A stretch of DNA of 64,000 bases from Ophioceras dolichostomum. Lineage: Eukaryota; Ascomycota; Sordariomycetes; Magnaporthales; Ophioceraceae. Below, piece after piece: positions 47,367 through 60,299 of the stretch (its first letter is position 1; every line of letters begins with the position of its first letter). The DNA lies in contig PYST01000088.1 of the NCBI GenBank assembly GCA_003049485.1, positions 55,691-119,690 of the forward strand, read 5' to 3'. The notes beneath the pieces are model-generated. The model searched no databases. It had not been told where the DNA came from and saw only the letters and a program-made list of their open reading frames with translations. A program made the position numbers and the translations under genes.

Positions 47367-49729
47367 GAAGTCCGTGAGGGATTGCTGGTGCGTCGTCTCT
47401 CATACACACACAGAGAAACTAGAAACGGAGCTACCATCATCGTCGAGCTTGATGTGGTAGCGACGGTGGTGGAGGGAGACGGGAGGATGAGGGAGAGAGT
47501 TCAAGAGGGATCGTCTGGTTCAACATCTAGATGCTCCGGTGAAGCGCAAAGCGCACAGAGAAAAATGTGACGAAAATAGGTTTTGAGTTTTCTTGGAGCT
47601 TTCTCGGGCTACGTGCGTCCTCGTGAACGGACAGGATTCCCGGGAATCTTGGATCTGTGGTAGAACAGAAGAGAAAGCAAGACCGAATAACGAAAATCAG
47701 GAGATGGTTCGAGGTTTGTTGCGCTGGATCTTCAAATCCATCGCGTCACGTCCTCACACCTCTTACACAACGACACACAACACACGACAGACACATCGCA
47801 ACTCCTCCCCGCTCCCCTCCTCCATTCTCAAACCCCGGAGAGCCGCCGCCGTCGATTGGTGTGGGTGTGGATGCGGGTGCGGGCGCGGTTCCGAACGAGT
47901 TTTGTGCGAGGTGGGAGGAGGGAGGAAGGAAACCGAGCTGTCGTGACCTGTATTGTATCGTTATCAATGACAAAAAATCCCACTTCCTCCATTCCTCTTC
48001 CGAGTGCCTGGGAGCGTGGGAGCATGGGAGAGCCTGAGAGGTGCCGATGATGGAGGGAGGGGAAGATGGAAGGCTCAGCTGCCGGTTGACCCTGGGACGT
48101 GACGACGCGGCGACGGCCGGATGTGCAGCATGGATAGGAAGCAGGGGAGGCTGACAATTCACTCTCTGCAGGTGTTTGGCGCTCACTGCTCGGCTCTCAA
48201 ATCAAGCCACGTCGCCGCATCGTGGTGATCTTTGTTCCGTTGGGCTGTGATGGGCGATGGAGACCTGGACCTTTGCTGATGCGCTTACTGGGTTCAGTTC
48301 AGTTCTGTTGCTGGAGACCACCGGACCGGACGCTTTTTTTTTCATCTGCCTTTTTTTGGTGCCAGCTTCTGCAGCCCAGCTGCACGACGCCACGACACGA
48401 CGACGCGGCGGAGGTCCAGCCCGCACGCACGCAGCCTGTGAGTTGCAGCTAGTCTGCTGATGGGACACTCCAAAAAAAAAAAAAATACGTGAGGGGTTGG
48501 CGGGGCCCGAAGCGAACAGGGATAGACCGGGGTCTCCTGTAACAGATCTGAGACAGATGGAGCCCCTGTCAGACCCCCCTTGCCAAACCCTCCTGGTGGA
48601 CCTCGACAAATCGCAACGGGCTGGCCAGGTTGTGTGTGGGCTGCCAAGCCAGCGAAAGGACGAGCGATGCCTCCACAGAAGTCCTCTGAATCCACACCAG
48701 GAGGGCCTTGGAAAAGCGTGGGGAGGGGTGGTGGCTGTTCCCCCGCCAATCCCAGGGCGTTCCGGCTCCGATAACGACGTAGCCCGCACCCCCTGCAGCC
48801 CACCCGGGGCGCTGCATCACCCCCTTCCCAGTATTCCCACCAACCGGCAGGCCAATCAGAGCCGCGGGCGGCACGAGCTAAAAGTCGACCTCAAACAAAA
48901 AAAAAGCCGGCTCTTCTTTCAACGACAGCTGTTCAGAATGTTCAGACGTGTTCCGCTAGTACTGCCTCGACTTCGTGGAGGTATTCTTCGCTCCCGATAT
49001 ACCCTTCTATTACTACGACCCTTCGAAACCGGCCAGTCACTGTCGTTTGTTTCCCTCGTCGTCGTCGTAGCCTTCGGTCGTCGCAGTCGGTGACGGAGCA
49101 CATTGGGTCACTGCCCAGTTTTGTTGCTGCAGAGTCGTGCGTTAGCGGTATCGGTCTGCCGTGACGAATCGCATCTCGTGGCCGCGTTGCTCTTCAGCAC
49201 ACACTTTTTTTGTCTCTGCCTGCTGCTGCTTTGCTGCTGCTTGCATGTCTGCTTGCATGTCTGCTTGCCTCTCTGCTTGCTTGCCTCGTCTATCCTCTGT
49301 CCAGTGTATGAACAACTGCCAACAGCAACGAAGTACTTGCGAAGTAGTCTAGCCCATCTCCCCTGGCTCCCTCCCTCCCTTTCCCCCCTCCATCTTCCTC
49401 CCGCTTGCGACCACCACAGACATCCGCGCCGCCCCCAAATCCCGGCCCTGCCAACGGCCAGCCAGTCGGACGGGTTCGCCAACGAAACACTTTTGTGGGC
49501 GCTCCCGGTTAAAATATGTTCTCTTTTCTGTTGCTCGGAGCCAAGTGAGCCAGGCCTTACCGACCTTACCAGCCTTCACGAGCCCTCACGCGCTTCTGCA
49601 GGTTTTCGATAGAGAGGAAGGATGATGGATGACCCGCTCGGATGGTGAGGCACGCGTGAGTCTGAGGAGAAAGTCACCACCCCCTTGCCTCTCTGGTTGC
49701 CCTACGGAGTATGTCCTTGCGTGTGTGCT

Positions 49730-49759
49730 ATCCCATCCCATCCCATCCCACCCTATCCT
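49730..49759. repeat. (CCCAT)n pentanucleotide repeat
   Basis: About four perfect CCCAT units on the + strand, then degenerate copies (CCCTATCCTAT). Not a telomere repeat of the fungal TTAGGG type. Confidence 0.8.
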
Positions 49760-50454
49760 ATCATGTCCCGTCTGCTTGTCTGTGCTGTCTGTCGCACAAC
49801 GCTGCCCATCGTGCATATGGTCCCGTTGCCGTTGCCGTGGGCAGTGTGGCGTGGTCGCGGTTGTTGGATGTATGGTCCTGTTGCTTGCCCTTCCCTCCTC
49901 CATAATCCCTATCTGCAGCTGGATTTTCGCCAGCAGAGCCCCGGCCGGGGCCCCAAGCTGCATGCCTACGTGAATAAGACAAAATCGATCACCGAAAGAT
50001 AAAAAACTGTCAGCGGCTCGAGGGTGGTAGTGGAGGACGAGAACAGACACACGGGGGAGGCAGAGAAAAAGGCAAGCAAGAAGGTAAGAGGGTGAGAGGG
50101 CCGAGGGCCAGTTTTCAGGTTTTGCTCTCGCTCGCACTCCGCTCGTGATCGACTGGCCGGCTTGTCGTGATCACCAACCAGCTAGGTAAGGTACCCAGCT
50201 CCGCGCAGCTCCTTTTGGGTCCTTCTTCTGTGCGCACGCACACGCGGGACCGACGAGCAAAAATCAGGACAGGAGGGGAAACCTACCGGGCGGGATCCTT
50301 GCGCGGGCCCCTCTGGAACCAAGGACAAAACCGCGTCCGATGTTAGATGCTCTTGCCAAACACTTTCGTTCATGATCTTCGCTGGCCAAACCTGATAGGC
50401 CTGGCTAAACTGTCAGGACCCTCTCCCTCCCCTTTCCTCTCCGTTCCCGAACAA

Positions 50455-50482
50455 GGCCAGCCAGGCCAGCCAGGCCAGCCCG
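50455..50482. repeat. GCCAGCCAG 9-mer tandem repeat
   Basis: Three head-to-tail copies of AGGCCAGCC, in non-coding DNA upstream of the Rua1-type gene. Confidence 0.8.
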
Positions 50483-53400
50483 CCATCACCATCCAACCAC
50501 CATCCAACCGTCCATCCATCCATCATCCAGCGGGCGGCGCGCCACATCCAACCTGTTTCTCTTTTTCTCCCTTCTTTCTCTCTCTGCCACTTCCTGTTGC
50601 TGGCTTGCCGTTCGGTCCTGATGTTGCTGCCTTGTCTCTGCCTTTCCCCCTTCCCCCACCCGTGCTCCCGCCGTGCCGCCCGATGCACCGGTGTTCAAAA
50701 TAACCTACGACAGATTTACCGTGCATCGCGCACGACGTGGAGGAGGCAACGAAGGAAAGAGAACGAACGAAGATGGAGCGAGAGATTTATGGTTGTTTGT
50801 CCAGGTTGCATCCGGAACCAGATAATCCAAATTTTTTTTGTTCTGATCTGTCTGTGTATCGTCTTGGTATCTGTCTGGACTTTTTGCTTCTAGTTCCTCT
50901 TGTTCCTGTTCCATATTCTCTCTTTTTCGTCTTTTTGGGGGGCAAAACCCACAGATTTCTTGTGTCGGTTGTGTCATACGACCAGAATCGAACGTATGCA
51001 GTATCCCGTACTTTGACACGCTTCCTCTTTTTCGTAAGGCCAACATATAAGACGCACGCCCCCTGTGGACAAGCCCACTCCGATCAATCACACACCCCTG
51101 AGGCACCACATTCCGGGCATGCCTCGGAAGACAGGAAAGCGGGAAAAAAAAGATATAGAATAAAACTGAAAGGGAAAATAAGAGACAGAACAAGATGTGA
51201 TGTGCGGGCGCCAAGAAGGGTTTTTGGTTTTCAACGATCTCGGTTTCTTCGGAGACGATCCTGGTGCCTCATCTTCTCCCTCAGCCTGGGGCGCAAAGTG
51301 TGGCCGCACTCCAGCCCAGCATGGGAGATGAGACAAGCCACCTCCCTCGTCGGTATTGAGGGTTTGGTAGGTAGGAGATGTCCCCATCCGATCCCACCCC
51401 ATTTCCATCTCATCATCGTACGGAGCAATCTGGCAACCAAGTACACGAAAAGAGGCTCGGAGATGTCTTGTCTGTGTGTTCTACTGTTCTTACACCGTAT
51501 TCTCTTCTTTCCTTGTCTTGGTTGGGCTGTGTAAGTTACAAACTAATGGTACCAAGGAAACTCCTAAGGTACTTGGGGTACAAGAATACAAGATACTTGG
51601 ATTGAGGTTGTTGGTTGGATGCTTGGGCCCCGCAATAGCCCCCCTTCTCCTCAACCAAACTGACCTATTGGCTGCTGTCTCTCACCTTCTCACTGTCTTG
51701 TCTCTCACGGCTCTTCAGTTTTTCTTTTCTTCGTCATCCCACCTTGCATAAAACGAACCTTCCTTTTTATCCTCCCCCCCCCTTTTTTTTTGGTTCCCCG
51801 TTGTCTCTCTAATCCCTCGGAGCTGACTTTCTTGTATTACTTTCTTCTTTTCGGTGGGCTTTCTGTCAGGTGGTAATAAAATACGTAGGTAGCTATGAAA
51901 TAGTATCTAATGTTTTGCGACGGGTTTTACTGGCAGGCTCCAGGGCTCAGCTTCCTCCCACCTACCCCAAGAAGCGAGAGAGCCAAGTGAGATCTTGTGC
52001 GTGCGTCTGTGTGCAGCCTGTCAGAGTTGTTTTATCCTTGTCTCCTTCTTTCCAAAAGCAGCTGTGTCTGGGTCCGTCCCTGGTTCATCGGCATCTCAAT
52101 CCCTTCCCTTTGTCTTTCCCTTTCCTGTCGACCCTGTCCCATCTTCGACCAGCCAGAGCCCTGTTGCCCCCGCCCTGGCCCTGCCCTGTCCGTCCCAGTC
52201 TCCGTTCGCTCTCCTCCTGTTACCATCCTGTCCCCTCCCTCCCTCCTTGAACCCCCCGGTCATCCCCGTCATCCACGAACAGATGCAACCCTGCTGTAAA
52301 CCATCCTTGCTCTCTGCTACTCTCATACTCGTCGCCCTCGGCCGTCCAGCGCCTTCTCTGCCTCTTTCTCGCAGGCCAAGCCAGATTCTCGCACACCATC
52401 GTCTCCTTCCACGTCCACAGAAACCACAGACACCGGTCAAGTTTGTATCAAGGGAATCCGGCTTAGCTCCTACCGACGTTCCGACTTGACCGTGCTTCCC
52501 TAGCTGAAGTTGTTGAGTCTTCCTATCTTATTTGCCCATGGGTGTTCATGGATGATGCCTCTTCGGCCGCTGTGCTTCTTTTATACCTCCCAGGTTCCTG
52601 CACCGCCCCTCCTTCTGGCCAGTCGTCTGTTGCTGCTCTTTCGCCAATTTGTCCCACTCCCCTAGCACCAGCAAGTAGTCGCAGCAGCAGCAGTGCCAGC
52701 TAGTAGAGCAGAACCAGAGCCAGCCAGCCAGAGCCAGCCAGCAACCCGCCCTCCTTCCCGTCGCTCCTTTTTCCAGCTTTTTTGTGACCTGGCCCGTAAT
52801 ATTTTTTTCTTTCCCTCTTTTCAAATAATCCCCCTCTAGTCTATAATATACCAAGAGCTGGCTCTCTTCCCATCCCGGACGCCAGTTGTGTGTGCGACCT
52901 TTCCTGACGAGTTGGCTCTTTTGTACGGCCGGCTCACCACGTTCCTTTTCTTCCCCCCCTACCAAGTCCGCCACCAACACCCCTCCCTGCTTCATAGCCC
53001 ATCTTTCCTATTATTACTTACACGTACCCGGCTATCGACACCACCACCGCCCTGTTCCAGTCCGTCTATCCGTCCGTCTGCTTTCTGCTCTCCCCAGCGC
53101 ATCCTATCCGTCCTCTTTTTCAAATTCTTCCTCTCCTTCTTCCGACTCGCCGCTGCTGCTCCCTGCTTTGCTCGCCGCCGACGCCGCCTTTTCTTAATAC
53201 TTTCCCTTAACGGACAAACAATACCCACTTCCCCTCAACGCGAGGGCACCGCGATCTTTACGACAAAACCACGGTACACGGAGAACCCTCTCACGAACAA
53301 CCTGTCCATCAACTATTTGTATAGCCGGGTAGTTGTTTGTAGTGACACTATCTGGGGACTGAACGCAACGAGGAAAAAGACGCTTCACACACAGTCCTTT

Positions 53401-53929
53401 CTCCCACTTACACACGACTTCCCTACCTCTCTTTAACCAGCGAGAAGCGTCCATCCCGGCTCGCTCATCACTCACTGAGTCGAGTCTGGGTCCCCTCGCT
53501 CTCTGTCTCCCTCCCTCGCGGGGACCAACAGAAGACCGAGAACTCTAGGAGCGGGACTTGTTCCTGCCTCTCAACGCATGCCGTAATTCCAAGTAAGTTA
53601 CAATTGCAACATGGATGGTCTGAAGGGGACTACCCTCGACTGCCTCCCCACCGATCGCGCACTCAAGATGATGATGCGCCTGGCTGTCTCTACCCTGTCT
53701 GTACCCTGTCTGCACTTGCACTTGCACATGTGGAGTTGTCTCCCGCCCGCCTGCCCGCCTGCCCGCTCGTCGGGCTCCCTCCTCGAGCGCAAAGCAATAG
53801 CACAAGCAATGCGGAAGTACAAAGCAAGACGTAGAAGGAGGGAGGCTCAGGGGGACACCCGGGAGGGAATCCAGGGGACATGGGAGAGCGTGGACACCGC
53901 GGACTGGGGACTGGACTGCGGACTGTCAA

Positions 53930-54085
53930 GGGCACCCGCACCCACAACTCCTCCCACACCTCCTCCCACACCTGCACCTGCACCTGCACTTGAACCTGCT
54001 TGCACCCTTCACCCTTCACCCTTACACGGTCCGGCTCAACCCAACTCACTACCCACTGCCCACTGCCCACTGCCTATGCCCCCTA
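53930..54085. repeat. Cluster of short tandem repeats just before the Rua1-type gene
   Basis: Successive small arrays: CCTCCCACA, then CACCTG hexamers, then CACCCTT heptamers, then CCCACTG heptamers. They lie within 280 bases of the start codon, so they are probably in the 5' leader or core promoter. Confidence 0.75.
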
Positions 54086-54208
54086 CTGCGCGTGTTGGGA
54101 CCCCCTCCGGTCTGTGGGTTTATGCTAACAGCCCTTGCGCGCGCCTCGTTCAGCTTCAGGTCCATAATAGATTAACTGCACACTCCCTTGTATAGAGAGC
54201 CATATGCC

Positions 54209-56915
54209 ATGGACTCAGGCCAGGCACAGCTGTATGCCCGTCCCAGCAGCTCCTCAACCGGGAACTCAAGCACCACCACCACCGCCAGACAACAACTGTC
54301 GTCTGCCGCAGAGGAAGCGCCGGCCAGGCCCATGACAGCACATGCACTTACAACCACTTATAATAATTACAGCCGGCAACAAATACAACAACAGACCACG
54401 ACGCAGACCCCGTCCTTCACCTTCAACCCCAACAGCGGCAAGTTCAGAAGGGACGCTCCTCCTTCAAGACCAACGCCCATCGTCACCATGAACGGCAGCG
54501 AGATTCCAGTCAAGTCCGATGCGCCGCACGGCGTGTGGACGACGCCCACGTCCCAAGGCATGCGACCGCGGCCGGCCACCATCCACGAGGGCTTCTCGTA
54601 CTGCATGGGCGAGGGCTACGAAGGCCTGCCAGCCTGGGACTCGTCGACGCTGCCCCTCCAGGGGACGCCGAGCGACACCATGTCGTCGCGGCCCATCTCG
54701 GTCCACACGGACTTCTACCCTTCGTCGACCACAATGGAGTCGAGTAAGTCGTCGTCGTCGTTTTTTTGTCAGATAGGGAGGCGCGAGAGGGGCGAGAGGG
54801 GCGAGGAGAGTGAGGATTCCTCGACTTACAATATGTCGTTTCCCGGCGTAGACTCTTGGGGCGTCCAGAAGCCCTGCGACGACGGCCTCGATCTTCAGGG
54901 GCTGGACACCGAGATGAACATCGGCCAGGCCTACACGACCGACGAGGCGATCCCCATCCTCGACCTGCGCTACTCTGGCCCGCCAATGGAGGGCGACACA
55001 CTCAACTTCGACAACACCCTGAACCCGCGCCGGATGTCTGGCTCGTCCTTCACCATGTCGACGTCGGGCGGCCTCTCGGACATGCCTTCCTACGAGGACT
55101 TCTCGGCGGCGCTATCGGATGCGCCGTCCTTCACCTCCGACTACCCGCCCCCGTCGAACAGGAACTCCCTGATGTCGTCGACCCAACTGTCGCCAGTTGC
55201 CTCGCCCAGGATGACGCCACAGGGGCGCTCCGAGCTCGTCAGGACGCAGAGCCGCGGCAGGGCATCGCCCTCTCCCCGACCAGGAATGCGCTCCGCGCCC
55301 TACAGCGTCGACACAGCGAGGAACAAGCGCTGGTCCACGGGATCGTACGGCACCACGCCCAACAGGCGGCCGTCGCCCTTTGTGTTCCACCACCCCAACC
55401 CGCACGACGCCTACGGACCGCGCATGTCCTCGCGCCACTCGTCGCCGACCATCGCGCACAATCAGCTCCCGCTCAGCCTCGGCAACCTGCAGGCGGCGGC
55501 GCAGCAACCGTCGTTCTTCATGGGCCCCAACCCGGCCTTCCCCAGGCACAGCATGCTGCTCCCTTCGCAGCTGCCCTCGCACGGCTTCCACCCGGACCCT
55601 CACGGTCCCTACGAGACGCCTCCCCCGCTGATGTCGCACGGCCTCTTCCGCATGCTGCAGAGCAACGCCGACCCGCACTCGCTCCACGGCCACTACACGG
55701 ACCTGTCCGACCCGCCCGACCTGTTCGCGTCCCTGCACGAGGAGCAGATCCCCCCGCCGCCCGAGGACATGAACCCGTCCGACCAGGACCTCGTCCCGCA
55801 CGAGCAGGAGCTGCGGTTCGACGGCGACCTCTACACCCCGCGCTGGGTGCGGGGGCACGGCAACAAGCGCGAGGGCTGGTGCGGCATCTGCAAGCCCGGC
55901 CGCTGGCTCGTGCTCAAGAACTCGGCCTTCTGGTACGACAAGTCGTTTACGCACGGCATCAGCGCCGCCACGGGGAGCCCCTTCCAGGAGCCGCAGGAGA
56001 CAAGGCGGATGGACGGGAACCCGGATGTGTGGGAGGGCCTCTGCGGCAGCTGCAACGACTGGATCGCCCTCGTGAGCAGCAAAAAGAAGGGTACCACCTG
56101 GTTCAGGCACGCATACAAGGTACGTTTTCTTTTCTTTTCTGTCTGTTCGTTTCTCTGTCGATCCATAAATCATGGCATAACATTGGGTCGATCATCCGAC
56201 GCTCTCTTTTCTCCTCTGTCCCTCGCCTATCACTTCATGCCGCTCATCCCCATCCACCCATCATCTTATCTCCATCCATCTTGTGTCTTCCTCCACAATA
56301 CCGCCCACCCTTGTACTAATTCTCTCTCTCTCGTCCGGTTTGCAGTGCCACACCCACCCCAAGATCAAAGACGCGCCCAAGCGTCGCCGCGAGAGCAGCC
56401 ACACGCGCCTCGCAGCCTCCAACATGGCCAAGCCGAAGATGGACCAGCAGCAGCAACCCCAGCAGCAGCAGCCCCAAACGCCCCTGACGCCCCAGATGAC
56501 ACCCGCCTCGGCGTCAATGTCCGTCGTCAACACCCCGACAGCAGCGCAGATGCCCGCCCTGCCAGGAGGAGGGCCACAACAGCAGCAACAGCCCCAAACC
56601 CCCGTGCAGGTGACGCCGCCGCCCCAGCAGCAGGGTCCTCAACTGTTGGGTCACGGTCAGAGTCAACAGCAGCCGACGCCAACCGCCGCCGTCACCACCA
56701 CCCTGCAGCCGCCGCCTCCCGCAGTAGTGAGGCACCACCATCTGCACCCGCAGGCTCAGCACCATCATCACCACCACCACCAGCTGGTGCCGCCGCCGCA
56801 TCACCCGCAGATGCACATCCAGGTCGCGCAGGCGCCGCCTCAGCACCCGCAGCCTAGGATGGGCACGGCTGGGGATATGACTGGTGCGCTGGAGGGGATG
56901 ACGAACATGATCTGA
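54209..56915 (+). CDS. Putative transcription regulator with C-terminal Rua1-type (DUF4451) domain
   Basis: Probable nuclear regulator; the named relative is Ustilago maydis Rua1, which controls a secondary-metabolite cluster. Three exons fit in phase: 54209-54743, 54852-56119 and 56346-56915, giving 790 aa. Most of the protein is disordered and Ser/Pro/Gln/His-rich, with phosphosite-like SP/TP motifs (SPVASPRMTPQGRS, RASPSPRPG). The one folded block, about residues 498-605, starts RFDGDLYTPRWVRGHGNKRE and carries WCGICKPGRW, SAFWYDKSFTHGISAATG, LCGSCNDWI and HAYKCHTHP: two CxxC pairs plus His/Cys at the end, consistent with zinc binding; the last pair is built across the final splice. A KRRRESSHTR basic patch could be a nuclear signal. 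The tail is Gln/Pro/His-rich, including seven His in a row. Intron 1 (54744-54851) is 108 nt, free of stops and frame-neutral, so a protein 36 residues longer is possible. It is the only gene in about 21 kb. Confidence 0.82.
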
Positions 56916-58547
56916 AGGGAGTCTTATCTCTCAGGGGTCGAAAACTAACTGCTTTGCCGACTTCACTACTACCAGTATTTCCTTTGTCTTCTGGCTTTCT
57001 TGTTCCTACTTGGTTTTTTCTTTTTTGAATTCGGTTTTTGCCTCTCTCTACTCTACTCTCAAACAACGCGCCCACGAAAAATACTGATTCCCTGTTTTTC
57101 TTTTCTCTTCTCTTTTTCATATTGTATCTCGGGTCTTTTTTTTTTTCTGGCTTCGAATTGGAGCAAACGCTACGCAAACCACACTCGTTCAGCAACAGGA
57201 CACGTCTGGGAAGAAACAAACAGGACTTCTTTTTGGAGGAAACTTCGTAACACTCGTTCTCGCCTCTTTTGATCTTCTTTTTTTTCTTGCTCTTTCGTAG
57301 CTTTTCTTTTCCCCTCTTTCTCTTGCGCTTTACTTGCTATGGTTTTGCAAAGCGGTCCCGCTAGTCGCACATCGCATGAATTGTAACGACCATCTTCTTC
57401 TCTTCGTTCCACCTACCTACCCCTGTTCGTTGAAGACTCAAATCTTCTGCCGATGAGTTATCATCATGTGTGTGGGGGTGAAGACGGGAGGGACAGAAGA
57501 GAGAGGCTCGGCGATGCATGCATCGTCCATCGTCTGATGATGCCGACCAGCATCGTCGTCTGCTCTTTTCGCGAGACGGGAGACCTGCAGCTTCTGCATC
57601 TCGGCCCCGGGGGACGGCATGATGACGGTGGTGGTGTGGCGGGACTGCAGAACCGATTTGATTTTCATTTTCTCTCTATCCTCTTCGTTTGCCAATGTTT
57701 CCTGCTTTTTAGCTGTCGATATACACACACCCCCCTTTTTCCGTATCTCCTTTTGCTTCTTTTTTTCTTTTGCACATCTTTCTGTCTTCTTCTCTTCAGT
57801 CTTTTCCTATTTCATCTTTTTTCACCTCTTTTTTCCTAATCGTAGATAGCTATTACCTTTTCCCCTTGCGGGAAATACTTTTCATGAGAGATATCCACCA
57901 AAACCTCTTTTTTCTTCCCTGGGAGGGTTGGTACTTCTTTTTAAAGGGGTGGTCGCTGAGGAGGGAGAGGAGGAAAGGGCAGGATGGTATTATGGGAAAC
58001 AAAATCACCCAATGCATTTGATTATGGCAAGAGGAGGGATCTTTTTTTCCGGAGGAAAAGCAGCCGCCATAGCGAGCGGGCCAGCTAACAATACTAGGGA
58101 ACGAAAGGGGGATATTTCACGGTGGCACCTGGCGCGATGATCTGAAATATGAAAAGCATCTCTATATAGACTTTCATGCCTTTTTCTTTTGCATCTCCTT
58201 CGACTCGACGACTTGAGTGCCCTCGTGCATGTATGTGCATATACTGTGGACTGATCAGGACCTGCATTGTAATGAGCTGGCGGTTTGTGCGTAGGGACAC
58301 CAAGAGAGGCCGGGCTAGCTAGGTCTTCGGCGAACCCATCTTCAGCCTCGGCCCCGTGAGATGTTGGGTGGGTAGGTAAGTATGGAGGACGGACGATGAT
58401 GATACAGGGGGAGGCATTGCTGTATACACTACGTGCGTCTGCTCTTGTCTACTCGATACGTCCGGGGCAGCCTCGGCACTTCCAGCATGTTGATTGTGGC
58501 GAGTGACACTCCTGCATGCAGCTACAGCTTGGGGGGACTCAGCCTCG

Positions 58548-58572
58548 ATAGATAGACAGACAGACAGACAGC
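58548..58572. repeat. (GACA/GATA)n tetranucleotide repeat
   Basis: Two GATA units followed by about four GACA units in non-coding DNA. Confidence 0.8.
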
Positions 58573-60281
58573 AAGCACGAGCCCCTTGCCTAACCGAACC
58601 GAGGACGAGGAGGTTATATCTACAAACATGCGCATGTATGCACCTTGCCACCATGCGGCGGCTGCACGTTCATCATCATCACTGCCAACCCGGACAAGGC
58701 TAGGACCTGCTTAGGCAGGCAGGCAGGTAGCCAGCCGCGTCCTTTATCTCCCGGTGCTGAACCACGGTCCGGGCGATAATGAAGCCCATGCCCTGCTCTT
58801 AGTCCGGGATTGGGCATTAATCCGTCGTACCGGGGGTCGGGGAGAAGGAGGCAAAAACGGCCGGGAAGAGTACCTAGGTTGGCCGGTCCGGTCGCAGCCG
58901 CCAACTATTCAGAGTTACCACGGTGGCATAGGCCATAGCGGCATTTACTGTTTGCTCCACGAAATGGATGGGGGCCAAAAATATTTCAAGGTTGCAGGCG
59001 CGATGAGTAGGAAGACGAGTGACCGGTGAGAATGGCGGATGGTGCCAGGACCGGGGGGAGGATGCGTGCGAGGTTGCCCGCCTGTATTCGTACCAACGTA
59101 TCATGTGAACTGCCGAGGTTTTCCTTCCTATGTGTGTTTCCTTAAATCTAGGTACCAATGTTCATATGTACTACTCTAGACTTCGGTTGGACGAAATACC
59201 CGCCAGTGCGATCCCACCGTCCCGGGAAAAGGGGGGCCTCAAAATACATCTTGCCACTCGCCTGGTTTGGTCTGATCTTTTGCCGAGACGCCGGTACGGC
59301 ACATACCATACCTTCTTCACACATGCTTCGTACACATATGAGATGAAATATTGCTACCACTAGAGGAATTCTAAAACCTCCTGTCTTTCAACTTCACCGT
59401 GCGGTAGTCTAACGAAAGAGGGTGTATAGGCCGTCGCTCGTTATCAACTATGACACAGAGTGGACGATCTTACGAGTAGGAGGTGGCCCCAACCTATCGT
59501 ATTCACCACCGGTGTACAAGGAACTAGAGATAGGTAGGTAGGCACTAGGTACTATCATGTGTCGAGCGGGGTTGTGGCCTGCATCGTCGCACGGTCGCAG
59601 GAGATACTTCATATATTCTTACCTGCACTCTTTGTGAAGGATGCATGTCTATAGTGGGCAAGCAGCCCGGCACGCACGTCGCACTTGGCTAGCATGTGGG
59701 AAGCCATGATGGGATGATGGCGCCGCGGCGACCGTGGCGTACGCATAGTCGAACAAAAGAGTTCGGCGTAAAAAGACCCTGGTACCGGGCAGATGGGAAG
59801 CAAGCAAAATCGAACATGGGCTCCTCCCCTTCTTTCATCTGTATGTGCAGGTCTTGGTATATGCGACTTACCTCACTTCCTCACTCGACTCTGGATGGGT
59901 ATGACAGAAAAGAAATGGAGCTGTGTGGGATGTAGTGGACGCAGGAACATGCCCCTACCCCCTTCGCCTTACCCGTACCGGGTACGCAGGTGAACTTATA
60001 TTGCTCCTGCATCTCGATGAGAATGACGGCATTTTTGGGGAGGATATCGGTGACTGAATGCCCATCACCGACCGACACCGTCCTTCCTTTCTCAGATACC
60101 TTGTTCGTAGTGGTAGGAGTAGTATGGAGGGAGTCATGGCAATAGCATACGGGCTATGATCGGAGCAGATGCCGAGAGGGATGGCCAATAGGGCAGGGTT
60201 GAGACGGACAGCGACTGGACCGGGAACTGGGGACCACGTCTATCCTAATCCAGTGACAACACGGCAGTACAGCGGCGTAAA

Positions 60282-60299
60282 GGAGAGAGAGAGAGAGAG
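60282..60299. repeat. (GA)n microsatellite
   Basis: An uninterrupted run of about nine GA units, non-coding. Confidence 0.85.

Larger units (their letters stand above)
42733..54208. other. 11.5-kb gene desert upstream of the Rua1-type regulator
   Basis: I find no gene that I can support here. Open frames up to 265 codons exist on both strands, but they lack domains, are strongly biased by pyrimidine runs, simple repeats and Arg/Ser/Pro composition, and do not join into a plausible spliced protein. The interval is dotted with short tandem repeats (TGCC, CTGG, CCCAT, CCAGG units) and long C/T tracts. It may contain the distal promoter and a long or spliced 5' leader of the gene at 54209, or unrecognised non-coding transcripts. 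Confidence 0.5.

Noticed and set aside
50971..51019. Imperfect inverted repeats (GTGTCATACG with CGTATG and TGACAC) next to a tRNA B-box-like CGTTCGATTCTGG on the minus strand
   Set aside because: No cloverleaf can be drawn: no A box, no acceptor stem and no proper T stem. The resemblance of CATACGACCA to a 5S rRNA start also stops after ten bases.
50737..51534. 265-codon + strand open frame in the gene desert
   Set aside because: Composition is that of a T/C-rich tract (Phe/Leu/Ser/Arg) with no recognisable segment.
54856..56319. A 487-codon open frame overlapping the Rua1-type gene in another + frame, and a 353-codon frame on the minus strand at 55112-56173
   Set aside because: Both are Arg/Ala/Pro/His-rich or Val/Arg-rich shadows of a GC-rich coding exon; the real frame has the Cys/His domain and correct splice phases.
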